DNA of 11,046 bases from Polyangiaceae bacterium (GCA_025936205.1 JAICTU010000312.1:1-11046); one strand, 5' to 3'. Shown: positions 1 through 6,544, numbered from the stretch's first letter. The notes: generated from the letters alone by a model not told the origin. Translations and numbers: made by a program.

Positions 1-645
1 ATGCGCCCCGGGCTGTGTGAAGACGCGCTGCGCCTGGGCCGCATCCTGTGCGGGCTGATGCAGGAGCAGTCCGAGGTGCACGGCCTTACGGCGCTGATGG
101 AGATCCAGGCCTCGCGATCGACGGCCCGCGTGGGCCCCGACGGCCAGCCGATCCTGCTGCTGGAGCAGGACCGCTCGCGCTGGGATCAGCTGCTGATCCA
201 CCGTGGCCTGGCAGCGCTGGAGCGCGCCGAAGCGCTGGGCGAGCTCGGGCCCTACGCCCTCCAGGCGGCGATCGCCGCCTGCCATGCGCGCGCGCGCGTC
301 GCCGAAGAGACGGATTGGGTTCGCATCACCGCCCTCTATGGCACCTTGCTCGAGCTCACCCCCTCGCCGGTGATCGAGCTGAACCGCGCCGTGGCGCTGT
401 CGATGGCCTTCGGCCCCGCCGCGGGCCTGCAAGCGGTCGACGAATTGAAGGACGAGCCAGCGCTGGCTGGCTACCACCTGCTGCCCAGCGTGCGCGGCGA
501 CCTCCTGTTCAAGCTGGGCCGCCACGCCGAAGCGCGCCGCGAGTTCGAGCGCGCCGCGTCGCTGACGCGCAACGCGCGCGAGCAAACGCTGCTGCTGGCG
601 AGAGCCGCTGCTTGTGAGGTCAAGCCCGAGCGCAAGCGGAAGTAA
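1..645 (+). CDS. ECF42-type RNA polymerase sigma factor, C-terminal part (5' end outside window)
   Basis: The frame is open from base 1 to a TAA at 643-645. Its 214 residues match, by recognition, the C-terminal extension of ECF42 sigma factors (DUF6596 plus TPR-like helices). Landmarks are RLGRIL near residue 12, LTALMEIQASR near 29, LLEQDRSRWD at 53-62, PYALQAAIAACHA near 83, DWVRITALYGTLLELTPSPV near 105, LNRAVALSMAFGPAAGL near 126, and a final GYHLLPSVRGDLLFKLGR helix pair. These proteins are usually about 400 aa, so the sigma2 and sigma4 domains that bind core polymerase and promoter DNA lie to the left of the window. The ATG at base 1 is probably an internal methionine. ECF42 genes are typically next to small DGPF/YCII-type proteins, and that partner would be outside the window. 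The next gene is convergent, 21 bp away. The family call is strong; the regulon is unknown. Confidence 0.88.
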   Translation: MRPGLCEDALRLGRILCGLMQEQSEVHGLTALMEIQASRSTARVGPDGQPILLLEQDRSRWDQLLIHRGLAALERAEALGELGPYALQAAIAACHARARVAEETDWVRITALYGTLLELTPSPVIELNRAVALSMAFGPAAGLQAVDELKDEPALAGYHLLPSVRGDLLFKLGRHAEARREFERAASLTRNAREQTLLLARAAACEVKPERKRK

Positions 646-651
646 GGCAGA

Positions 652-665
652 CCGCGCTGGCGCGG
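652..665. terminator. Possible bidirectional terminator hairpin between convergent genes
   Basis: CCGCGC and GCGCGG form a perfect 6-bp G+C stem around a TG centre; in practice this is 5 bp with a 4-nt loop. It lies in the 21-bp gap between the sigma factor stop codon and the HNH gene stop codon, where a shared terminator would be expected. There is no T-tract on either side, so intrinsic termination is uncertain, and short G+C palindromes arise often by chance in DNA of this composition. Confidence 0.3.
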
Positions 666-666
666 G

Positions 667-1989
667 TCAGCACGGCGAGGCACGCTGCGCAGATCTCTTC
701 TCCAAGATCCGCGCTCGACCGAAGTCTTGCTCTGCCGCCAATGCGTTGTGTGCCCGGCAGCGCAGCGTGAGATTTTCGAGCGTCGCTGGGCCTCCGCGCG
801 CGTGCGGCTCGAGATGGTGGAGCTCGAGCCCGGAGTTCTCCCGGCAGCGTTGCCCTCTCCCGTCCATATAGGTGCAGCAAGCACCATCGCGGTGCCAGAC
901 AGCGCGACGGACCGAAACCGGTAGGTGATGGCGCCGCGCCGGCGCGGTGCTAGGCGCGTTTGGCGCGCGCATCGCCCCGTGGGGAGCCAATGCTTCGGCG
1001 GCAGAAGGTGTTTCGACGTCGGCTGTGGGGGTCCCCATCGTGCGAGCTGCTGTGGCAGCAACTGTTTCGGGGGCACCTTCGAGCCCGCTTGCAGACTGGT
1101 TGCGGCGCGGCCGGTCGGTCATGCCGAGCTTTCGCGCTCGCAGTCTCTTCACGAGGTCGTGAAGGGCGCGACGTTGGACTTCGACCAGATCGCGGTTGAG
1201 TATGGTGTGTTGCAGAAGTGCGCGGGCTTCTTCCAGCAGCTCCAGAAAGGACTGGTCGACGGTGAATTGGATCCGGTAACGGGGACCGGGATTCGCTTTC
1301 TGCGCCACGGGTGCATTCGGAACAGGACCATGAGAGGTAATGGCTCCAGGTGCGCTAGCGCCCGGCAGAACATTGCCGGTCAGAACGGCGTTCGACTCTG
1401 GAGTAGCAGGCGGCGCCTCGCCCGCGCCGAGGCCGTGCTGGAGTTGTCGAACGGGTCCCGCCAGGCTGCGCACGAACGCGGCCCAAGTGTTGCGCCTCCG
1501 AGGCGGCACGATGACCTCGATCGTTGGTTCCTGGCGGTCTGTCGCGCCCTCGTGCAGAAATTCGATCCGCGCCGGGGCGTCTGGTGCGGGCGCGAGCTCC
1601 GCAACCAGTCGTTCGATCTCGCGCTTGGTCCGAAAGCGCACGCGCGCCAGCAGTTCGTCGCGGTTCTCTGGTGTCAGATGCGGCCCGATGAGCAGGATGC
1701 CAGTGAGATGAATGGACGCCTCGGTAAGCATCTGCAAGAGCTCCGGGAATTGTCGCGCCAGCCGTGCGGCGCGGCAGCGGCGCTGCGCTTCGTCCTCCGA
1801 CATGCGCAGCTCGTAGACGCAATACGCATACAGCGACGAGCAAGCGCGTTCTCGGTGGATGCCGCGCGCCTCGATCTCGGCCAGGTGCGCGAGCAGCTCG
1901 GCCAAGAGCGTGTTCGCGCGGCCGGCGAGGCGTTTGACCTCGCCGTGTAGGGTTTCATCGGGCAGCGCCGCGAGTGAAGGAAGCGTCAT
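667..1989 (-). CDS. HNH endonuclease-domain protein, myxobacterial three-part type
   Basis: A 440-aa protein starting at the ATG read from 1989 down and ending in TGA at 669-667. Three blocks are visible. An N-terminal helical region (about 1-135; GIHRERACSSLYAYCVYELR, then AQRRCRAARLARQFP) resembles DUF222/13E12-type N-termini. A middle block (about 237-292) contains RYRIQFTVDQSFLELLEEAR followed by LLQH and LHDLVKRLRARK. The C-terminal HNH nuclease domain (about 353-424) has the ELHHLEPHARGG motif with H391/H392, N406 in LENL and H414 in CRAHN. C371/C372, C382 and C411 could bind a structural zinc. Low-complexity Ala/Pro linkers separate the blocks. The expected activity is metal-dependent DNA nicking or cleavage; the biological role is not known. 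No methylase or restriction partner is adjacent, which argues against a classical restriction system. The family tends to be multicopy in large genomes. A weak purine run (GAGTGAG) precedes the ATG. Confidence 0.88.
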   Translation of the reverse strand: MTLPSLAALPDETLHGEVKRLAGRANTLLAELLAHLAEIEARGIHRERACSSLYAYCVYELRMSEDEAQRRCRAARLARQFPELLQMLTEASIHLTGILLIGPHLTPENRDELLARVRFRTKREIERLVAELAPAPDAPARIEFLHEGATDRQEPTIEVIVPPRRRNTWAAFVRSLAGPVRQLQHGLGAGEAPPATPESNAVLTGNVLPGASAPGAITSHGPVPNAPVAQKANPGPRYRIQFTVDQSFLELLEEARALLQHTILNRDLVEVQRRALHDLVKRLRARKLGMTDRPRRNQSASGLEGAPETVAATAARTMGTPTADVETPSAAEALAPHGAMRAPNAPSTAPARRHHLPVSVRRAVWHRDGACCTYMDGRGQRCRENSGLELHHLEPHARGGPATLENLTLRCRAHNALAAEQDFGRARILEKRSAQRASPC

Positions 1990-2254
1990 GAACTCACTCT
2001 ACACCCGCGATTTTGGACGCCTCCGGCGACGCGCTGCTGCGGTTCTGCGCAGGTTTTCGAGTCTGTTGCCCCATTCGCCGCCCCAGCGCAAAGACGAGCT
2101 CGTCAGGCGTGTTGCCGGCCTTCTCAGAGAGGGGGCAGCGGTCGTTACGTCTCCATGCGCCCGCGACGCGTCAACCAGAAAGCTCAGGAAGTGGGAAAGC
2201 GGGCTTTGTGCCGCGCAGTGCGTCCCAAAGCCCGCTTTCCCACTGTCATTCGCT
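1990..2254. other. Divergent spacer with no recognised gene
   Basis: These 265 bp separate the HNH gene (leftward) from a small rightward ORF. A plus-strand frame is open right across the spacer, but its translation is Arg/Ser-rich, reads through a long palindrome and starts antisense inside the HNH gene, so I do not treat it as coding. On the minus strand, TAGAGT about 9 bp before the HNH ATG is a weak -10-like hexamer without a convincing -35. The only strong signal is the inverted repeat at 2190-2244. Confidence 0.5.
2190..2244. repeat. Perfect 19-bp inverted repeat (17-nt spacer)
   Basis: The left arm AGTGGGAAAGCGGGCTTTG (2190-2208) is the exact reverse complement of the right arm CAAAGCCCGCTTTCCCACT (2226-2244). 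The 17-nt spacer has further partial pairing (CCGCGC with GTGCG), so the whole 55 bp could form one long stem. No T-tract follows, no flanking target-site duplication is visible, and the element lies upstream of both flanking genes rather than downstream. A simple terminator is therefore not the obvious reading. It could be a REP/MITE-like repeat, a recombination or protein-binding site, or a transcript-processing hairpin. Confidence 0.85.
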
Positions 2255-2653
2255 GTGTTCGAAGCCGTCTATGAGAGAGCGCAGGCACTGTGGGCGCAGG
2301 GCGATCCGCTGAACCAAGCTCTGCACATCACAGCCTGGGCGGGAACCGGCGGAGCCGATCTCGAGCTTTACCCCTGGCCCAATGAGTTGGCGCTTCAGGA
2401 CTACTACTTTGCTCCTGACACGAAGGTATTCTTCGAGGAGCCAGTGGGAAACAGCAAACTCGTGCCGGCGGCGGAGGCGGCGCACCTGCGCTCACTTCGT
2501 GAACGGTACCTCGGCGAGACTCGAGGACTGCCAAACCTATACAGCCCAGACGGCATTCCCGTGACCGATGGGGAACTCTCCGGAAGGGTGTTCCTTCGGG
2601 ACGCACTGCCCTATGAGGACGAGCGGGGGCTCTGGCCTTTGCCGGGAGAGTGA
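2255..2653 (+). CDS. Hypothetical protein, about 132 aa, possibly a gene remnant
   Basis: I do not recognise a family. The frame ends in TGA at 2651-2653 and is open far to the left, but protein-like composition begins just after the inverted repeat, so I place the start at the first in-frame GTG after it. From there the protein is acidic and aromatic: VFEAVYERAQALWAQGDP, ITAWAGTGGADLELYPWPNE, LQDYYFAPDTKVFFEEPVG, then LRSLRERYLGETRGLPNLYS and a DALPYEDERG tail. No signal peptide, membrane segment or catalytic motif stands out. Codons such as AGA, AAA, GTA, CTA and CCT occur more freely than in the mla-type or GTPase genes, consistent with acquired or degenerating sequence. There is no clear ribosome binding site. 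It could instead be the 3' end of a larger gene whose beginning was lost when the HNH/inverted-repeat segment arrived. The stop codon is 9 bp from the stop of the convergent lactonase gene. Confidence 0.5.
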   Translation: MFEAVYERAQALWAQGDPLNQALHITAWAGTGGADLELYPWPNELALQDYYFAPDTKVFFEEPVGNSKLVPAAEAAHLRSLRERYLGETRGLPNLYSPDGIPVTDGELSGRVFLRDALPYEDERGLWPLPGE

Positions 2654-2662
2654 TGAAACGCT

Positions 2663-3556
2663 TCAACGCCCAAACAACCGCTCCCCAAATCGCGTCTCCG
2701 CCACGCCCTTCACTCCCGGCTTCACCACGAACAATCCACCCGCGCCCTGCTCCGCGCGCAGCTGTTCCGGAGTGCGATCTTTCTTACCGGTGGTGATGAA
2801 CAGCGTGTCCAGTTTGGGGCCGCCAAAGCAGACGCAGGTGACGCACGCGGTCGGCAAACGCACGCGCAGGGCTTCGCTGCCATCCGGGCGATATTGCTGG
2901 ACCAGCCCGGCGTAGTAGCGGGCGTTCCACAGGTTGTCGTCGGCGTCGACGCAGGAGCCGTCGACGAAGCCTTTGCCCCGCTCCAGCTGGGTCAGCACGT
3001 GGCGGGCGCCCAGCTCTCCGCTGCGCACGTCATATTCGTACCAGTGGTACAGGTACGTCTCCGAGTCGGAGAAATACATGCGCGAGCCGTCGAGCGAGAA
3101 CGCGATGCCGTTGGTCAGCGCCACGTTTTGGATCAGCGTGCGAGCGCTGTCGCCGCCCGAATACGAAACCACCGAGCTCACCGGGTTGTAGAAGCCCTGG
3201 TGGCAGCCCCCCACGACGAAGCGCCCGGCGCGATCGGTGCGTCCGTCGTTCAGGCGGGTGGGCGCGAGCTCGGGCTCGAAGGTGGTCAGCCGCTCGGCGC
3301 GCCCGCTCGCCAGCTGGTAGCGGTACAGGCCCTTGGCGAAGGCCGCGAGCAGGTTGCCCTCGGGGTCGAAGGCGAATGAGCCGAGCTTGTCGGGCAGGTC
3401 GCGCGCGAGCAGGTCTTGCCCCTCCGGGTCGCAGCTGTAGAGCTTTTGTCCGTAGACATCGGTCCAGTACACGCGCTGATCGGCGGGGTTCCAGAGCACG
3501 CATTCGCCGAGGAGATTCTGGCAGTCGACCAACAAGCGGGCCTCGAGCTCTTGCAT
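2663..3556 (-). CDS. SMP-30/gluconolactonase/regucalcin-like sugar lactonase
   Basis: A 297-aa six-bladed beta-propeller protein, the normal length for the SMP-30/gluconolaconase/LRE family, which hydrolyses sugar lactones such as gluconolactone in a divalent-metal-dependent reaction. Residues matching the known regucalcin site are visible: E18 in LLGECVLW, R101 and N103 in PTRLNDGR, N149 in LTNGIAFSLDGSRMYFSD, and D199 in VDGSCVDADDNLW. The metal-binding triad Glu/Asn/Asp is therefore complete and the enzyme is probably active. Regucalcin's additional Glu near 121 is not preserved (Gln120/Gly121 here). The frame extends a further 188 codons upstream, but the family homology begins at the MQELEARLLVDCQNLLGE start, and the extension is Arg/Ser-rich antisense of the neighbouring gene. 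No signal peptide is seen, so it is probably cytoplasmic. It is divergent from the membrane protein gene with a 73-bp gap. The exact lactone substrate cannot be read from sequence. Confidence 0.92.
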   Translation of the reverse strand: MQELEARLLVDCQNLLGECVLWNPADQRVYWTDVYGQKLYSCDPEGQDLLARDLPDKLGSFAFDPEGNLLAAFAKGLYRYQLASGRAERLTTFEPELAPTRLNDGRTDRAGRFVVGGCHQGFYNPVSSVVSYSGGDSARTLIQNVALTNGIAFSLDGSRMYFSDSETYLYHWYEYDVRSGELGARHVLTQLERGKGFVDGSCVDADDNLWNARYYAGLVQQYRPDGSEALRVRLPTACVTCVCFGGPKLDTLFITTGKKDRTPEQLRAEQGAGGLFVVKPGVKGVAETRFGERLFGR

Positions 3557-3629
3557 GGCGGCAGTGTCCCCGGTTCGCCTGCCCGCTGTCCAGGCTTCCA
3601 ACCCCGAGTTGGCGTATGCTGTGCAGCGC
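3557..3629. promoter_or_regulatory. Short divergent intergenic region, likely promoter-bearing
   Basis: This 73-bp spacer lies between the start codons of the lactonase (-) and the membrane protein (+), so promoters for both should lie in or near it. On the plus strand TATGCT at 3615-3620 is a plausible -10 hexamer only 9 bp before the ATG at 3630, and there is no Shine-Dalgarno sequence, which together would suit a leaderless transcript. No convincing -35 is seen. On the minus strand a GGGGA run lies about 9 bp before the lactonase ATG and may act as its ribosome binding site. Confidence 0.35.
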
Positions 3630-5093
3630 ATGTCGTTTGCGCTGCTCGGAAGGCTGCTCGATCTCGAATGGCTGCTGCGCCGGGACGAGCAGCGCTCGAG
3701 CGAGGAGCTGCTGCGCCAGGATCGCGCCCTGCTCGGGTCGGAGCTGCCCGCGGACGCGGAGACGGCGCTGGAGCAGTGGCTCGCCGGGCACCGGCGCGAG
3801 CACGAGGGGCGCACGGTCGGGGCGCGAACGAGCGAGCTGCTGACGGCGCTCCATCTCGTGCTGGTGGTGCTGTCGCTGCTCGCCGGTATGGGCGCTGCGG
3901 AGGCCTTGCTGCACGGCCCATCCGCGCGGGAGCCGACCAATGTGCTGACGTTCCTGTCCGTCACTCTGATCGCGCCGCTCTCGCTGTTCGCCGGCTCGCT
4001 GCTGCTACTGGCGTTCCGGGGGCGCCTCGGGCGTTCGATCTTGATTGCGGACCTGTACCTGTTCGGGCTCAGCGCGCTCGCGCGCCTGTCGCGCCGTGCG
4101 GAGGGTGCCGAGGACAACATCGCTGCACAGTGGCGGGCGTTGCGGCGCAGCGCGCGGCGCTACCGCGATCTGGAGGTCGCCTCCCTGCTCTCGGCCGCGC
4201 AGTGGTATCCGATCGCTTTTCACCTGGGCGCGGCGGTTACCCTGACGGCCTCCGCCCTGTTCTCGGACCTGGCGTTTGCCTGGAGCACCACGAATGATTC
4301 GCTGCAGCCCGCCACGCTGAGCGCGCTGTTCGCCGTGGTCGCGGCTCCCTGGTGCGCCACTCTGGGGCAAGGCTGCGTGAGTCCAGAGCTCGTGAGGGCG
4401 ACGCAGTTCAGTCGCTTCACGGAGCACTACTCACTGCCGGAGGGCGCCGCGCTCTCCGGTGCGTGGTGGCCCGCGCTGCTCGGCTGCCTGCTGCTCTACG
4501 GTGTGCTGCCGCGGCTCGCGTTCTCGCTGAGCCTGCGGGCGCTGGTCTGGCGGCGCTCGGCGCGCCTCGCCGAGCGCGTCCCGGAGCTGCGGGCCCGCCT
4601 GCTCGGTCTGACCGTGCGCGTGAGCGGCACGCCCTGGCAGCCCGAGGTGCTCCAGCCCCAGCCGCTCGAGTCCGCGCACGCTTCGCCGGTCGCCAGCGCC
4701 TTGCCCTGCTGGCTGATCGCCTGGCGCGGTGCCGCGCTCGGCGAACCGGAGCTCGCCGCCCTGTGCGCTCGCCTCGGCTTGCGTCCCGAGCGGCGCGACG
4801 CCGCCGGCGACGGAGACTTCGAGCAGGACGAAGCCTTGATCGCCTCGCACGCGGAGCTCTCGGCAATCCTGCTGCTCGCTGAGGGCTGGGAAGCTCCGGA
4901 CAAGGCGACGCGCCGATTCATCGCGTCCCTGCGCCGTGGCAACGCCCGCCCGGTGTTCGTCGGCGTGCTGCTCGAGCCGGAGCACGGGCAGGCGCTCACA
5001 ATTTGGCGCGACCGGTTGCGCCTGCTCGAAGATCCTCTGGTGAGCGTGGAAGCGGTCGTCCGGCGCTCCCCCGCGCAGGTGGCTCAGGCATGA
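3630..5093 (+). CDS. DUF2868-type integral membrane protein, partner of the downstream GTPase
   Basis: A 487-aa protein. I chose the ATG at 3630 (MSFALLGRLLDLEWLLRRDE) because homology-like sequence begins there; an alternative ATG at 3555 would overlap the divergent lactonase start. The N-terminal 65 residues are charged and helical. Four hydrophobic segments follow at about 71-92 (LHLVLVVLSLLAG), 105-129 (LTFLSVTLIAPLSLFAGSLL), 194-217 and 278-302 (WWPALLGCLLLYGVLPRLAF). Between the second and third is an Arg-rich loop (AQWRALRRSARRYRDLE). The last 180 or so residues form a soluble, probably cytoplasmic domain containing LPCWLIAWRG, ILLLAEGWEAPD and PVFVGVLLEP. The fourfold TM layout, the WRALRRSARRYRDLE region and the immediate GTPase neighbour fit the DUF2868 family, whose function is unknown. 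Its stop codon overlaps the GTPase start (ATGA at 5090-5093), so the two are translationally coupled and probably form a complex. Confidence 0.8.
   Translation: MSFALLGRLLDLEWLLRRDEQRSSEELLRQDRALLGSELPADAETALEQWLAGHRREHEGRTVGARTSELLTALHLVLVVLSLLAGMGAAEALLHGPSAREPTNVLTFLSVTLIAPLSLFAGSLLLLAFRGRLGRSILIADLYLFGLSALARLSRRAEGAEDNIAAQWRALRRSARRYRDLEVASLLSAAQWYPIAFHLGAAVTLTASALFSDLAFAWSTTNDSLQPATLSALFAVVAAPWCATLGQGCVSPELVRATQFSRFTEHYSLPEGAALSGAWWPALLGCLLLYGVLPRLAFSLSLRALVWRRSARLAERVPELRARLLGLTVRVSGTPWQPEVLQPQPLESAHASPVASALPCWLIAWRGAALGEPELAALCARLGLRPERRDAAGDGDFEQDEALIASHAELSAILLLAEGWEAPDKATRRFIASLRRGNARPVFVGVLLEPEHGQALTIWRDRLRLLEDPLVSVEAVVRRSPAQVAQA
5077..5082 (+). promoter_or_regulatory. Ribosome binding site supporting the GTPase start at 5090
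   Basis: AGGTGG lies 7 bp before the ATG at 5090, inside the end of the upstream membrane protein gene. It supports this start over the longer open frame beginning at 5003, whose extra 29 residues are Arg/Pro-rich and precede the conserved P-loop strand without family-like sequence. Confidence 0.55.
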
Positions 5094-6544
5094 CCCCGCC
5101 GCTGCCCGCCGGGGTGCCGGTGTTTGCCGTCGTGGGCCGCGTCAACCGCGGCAAGAGCAGCATCATCGCCACGCTCGCGGAGGAAGACTCGATCGCCATC
5201 TCGCCCTTGCCGGGCACGACGCGGCGCGCGACGCACTACGACGTGCTGCTCGGGGGCGACATCCTGTTCCGGCTGATCGATACGCCCGGATTCGAAGACG
5301 CAGCGCGCGCCCTCAGCTGGATGCAGCGCGAGCGGCCCAGCGCAGATCAACGCCGGGCGCGCGTCGCGGCGTTCCGGCAGACGTTCGCGGGCAGCAACGA
5401 GTTCGTCGAAGAGTGCGAGCTGCTCGGCCCCGTGCTGGACGGCGCCGCCATCCTGTACGTGGTCGACGGCAGCACGCCCTTCCGCGAGAACATCATGGCC
5501 GAGGTCGAGATCTTGCGCTGGACGGGGCAGCCGCGCATGGCGCTCGTCAATCGCAGCCGCACGGGCGAGCATCTCGGCGCCTGGCACGCGGCGCTCGCGT
5601 CCGCGTTCAGCGCCGTGCGCAACTTCGACGCGCATGCGGCGAGCTTCCGCGAGCGGCTGCAGCTGCTGGCGCTGTTCCGCGAGCTGGTGGACGACTGGCG
5701 AGCGCCGCTCGGGCGAGCGATCGAACGGCTCGGCGCGGAACAGGCACGGCGGCTCGGAGAGAGTGCCGCCACCATCGCGGCCCTGCTGGTGGAGTGTCTG
5801 ACGCACACGATCGAGGTCTGGGCCAGCCCGGAGGGACTGAGCGCTGCCGAGCGAAGTGCTGCCGAGCAGCGCTTTCACGACGATCTCCGCGAGCTCGAAC
5901 GGCGTGCGCGGCGCCGGGTGGAGGCGCTCTACCGGCATCACCGAGTGGCGACGCAGGCGCCGCCACTCGACCCGCCGCAGTTCTCGCGCGATCTGTTCAG
6001 CGAGCGGGTCTGGAGCTCACTCGGACTGAGCGCGGGTCAGCTGATCGCCGCCTATTCGCTGGCAGGGGCGACCGCCGGCGGCGCGCTGGACGCGGTGGTG
6101 GGCGGAGCCTCCATGCTCGCCGGCACGGCCGTGGGCGCCGCTCTCGGGGGCGCGGCGGCGCTCTGGCAGCTCGGCAGCCGCGCACTGGGAGTGACGGCGG
6201 TCGAAGCGCTGGGCGATCGGTTGCGCAATGCGGCAGCGCCGCAGCGTCATTTCCGCGTCGGTCCCCATCAGCACCCCAACTTGCCCTTCGTGCTGCTGGA
6301 CCGCGCGCTGCTCCATCACGAGGCGATCCGCTATCGCGCTCATGCGCTGAACGCGGTGGGCGAGCTGGCGCTCGAGGCCGGCAGCCGCACGCGCGAGCTG
6401 CCCGCGGCCGCGCGGCAGCGCCTCACCAAGCTGTTCGGCCGCTGCCGCAAGTCACCGGCAGCGGACCACCGAGCCGTGGAGGAGGAGCTCAGCGTGCTGA
6501 TCCGCGCGCTGCTCGAGCAGCGCGATCAGGAGCTATCACCCTGA
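5090..6544 (+). CDS. P-loop GTPase with DUF3482-type C-terminal region
   Basis: A 484-aa TRAFAC-class GTPase. The G1/Walker A is GRVNRGKSS (16-24), G2 is probably T43/T44 in SPLPGTTRRATHYD, and G3 is DTPG (64-67) after the hydrophobic strand ILFRLI. The strand ILYVVDGSTPF (121-131) precedes the G4 position, where the canonical NKxD is replaced by ALVNRSRTGEH (151-161), so guanine specificity is not guaranteed. The C-terminal half has long charged helices (205-285) and a Gly/Ala-rich hydrophobic stretch at about 315-365 (GALDAVVGGASMLAGTAVGA) resembling a glycine-zipper membrane hairpin. The FVLLDRALLHHEAIRYRAHA region near 400-419 is typical of the DUF3482 tail. Linkage to a DUF2868-type membrane protein is a known conserved neighbourhood, recalling but distinct from the YcjX/YcjF pair. 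It probably acts at the inner membrane with that partner; the process is unknown. Its 3' end overlaps the convergent phosphatase by 9 bp. Confidence 0.86.
   Translation: MTPPLPAGVPVFAVVGRVNRGKSSIIATLAEEDSIAISPLPGTTRRATHYDVLLGGDILFRLIDTPGFEDAARALSWMQRERPSADQRRARVAAFRQTFAGSNEFVEECELLGPVLDGAAILYVVDGSTPFRENIMAEVEILRWTGQPRMALVNRSRTGEHLGAWHAALASAFSAVRNFDAHAASFRERLQLLALFRELVDDWRAPLGRAIERLGAEQARRLGESAATIAALLVECLTHTIEVWASPEGLSAAERSAAEQRFHDDLRELERRARRRVEALYRHHRVATQAPPLDPPQFSRDLFSERVWSSLGLSAGQLIAAYSLAGATAGGALDAVVGGASMLAGTAVGAALGGAAALWQLGSRALGVTAVEALGDRLRNAAAPQRHFRVGPHQHPNLPFVLLDRALLHHEAIRYRAHALNAVGELALEAGSRTRELPAAARQRLTKLFGRCRKSPAADHRAVEEELSVLIRALLEQRDQELSP

Noticed and set aside
927..950. Short G+C palindrome CCGCGCCGGCGCGG inside the HNH gene
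   Set aside because: It lies in the Ala/Pro-rich linker coding region, where such palindromes follow from codon composition.
925..1950. Long open frame (341 codons) on the plus strand opposite the HNH gene
   Set aside because: It is antisense to a protein with clear HNH motifs and is rich in Arg, Cys and Gly with no domain. High G+C third positions keep opposite frames open.
667..1989. HNH protein as part of a restriction-modification or other defence island
   Set aside because: No methyltransferase, helicase, toxin or other defence gene is adjacent; both flanks are ordinary metabolic or regulatory genes.
1859..2254. Leftward extension of the small hypothetical protein, including an ATG at 1988
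   Set aside because: The extension reads antisense through the HNH start and through both arms of the palindrome, with Arg/Ser-rich unconvincing sequence. I kept only the part after the repeat.
3557..4120. N-terminal extension of the lactonase frame (188 codons on the minus strand)
   Set aside because: It is Ser/Arg-rich and antisense to the DUF2868-type gene. The lactonase family begins normally at the MQELEARL start, which puts E18, R101 and N103 at the regucalcin positions.
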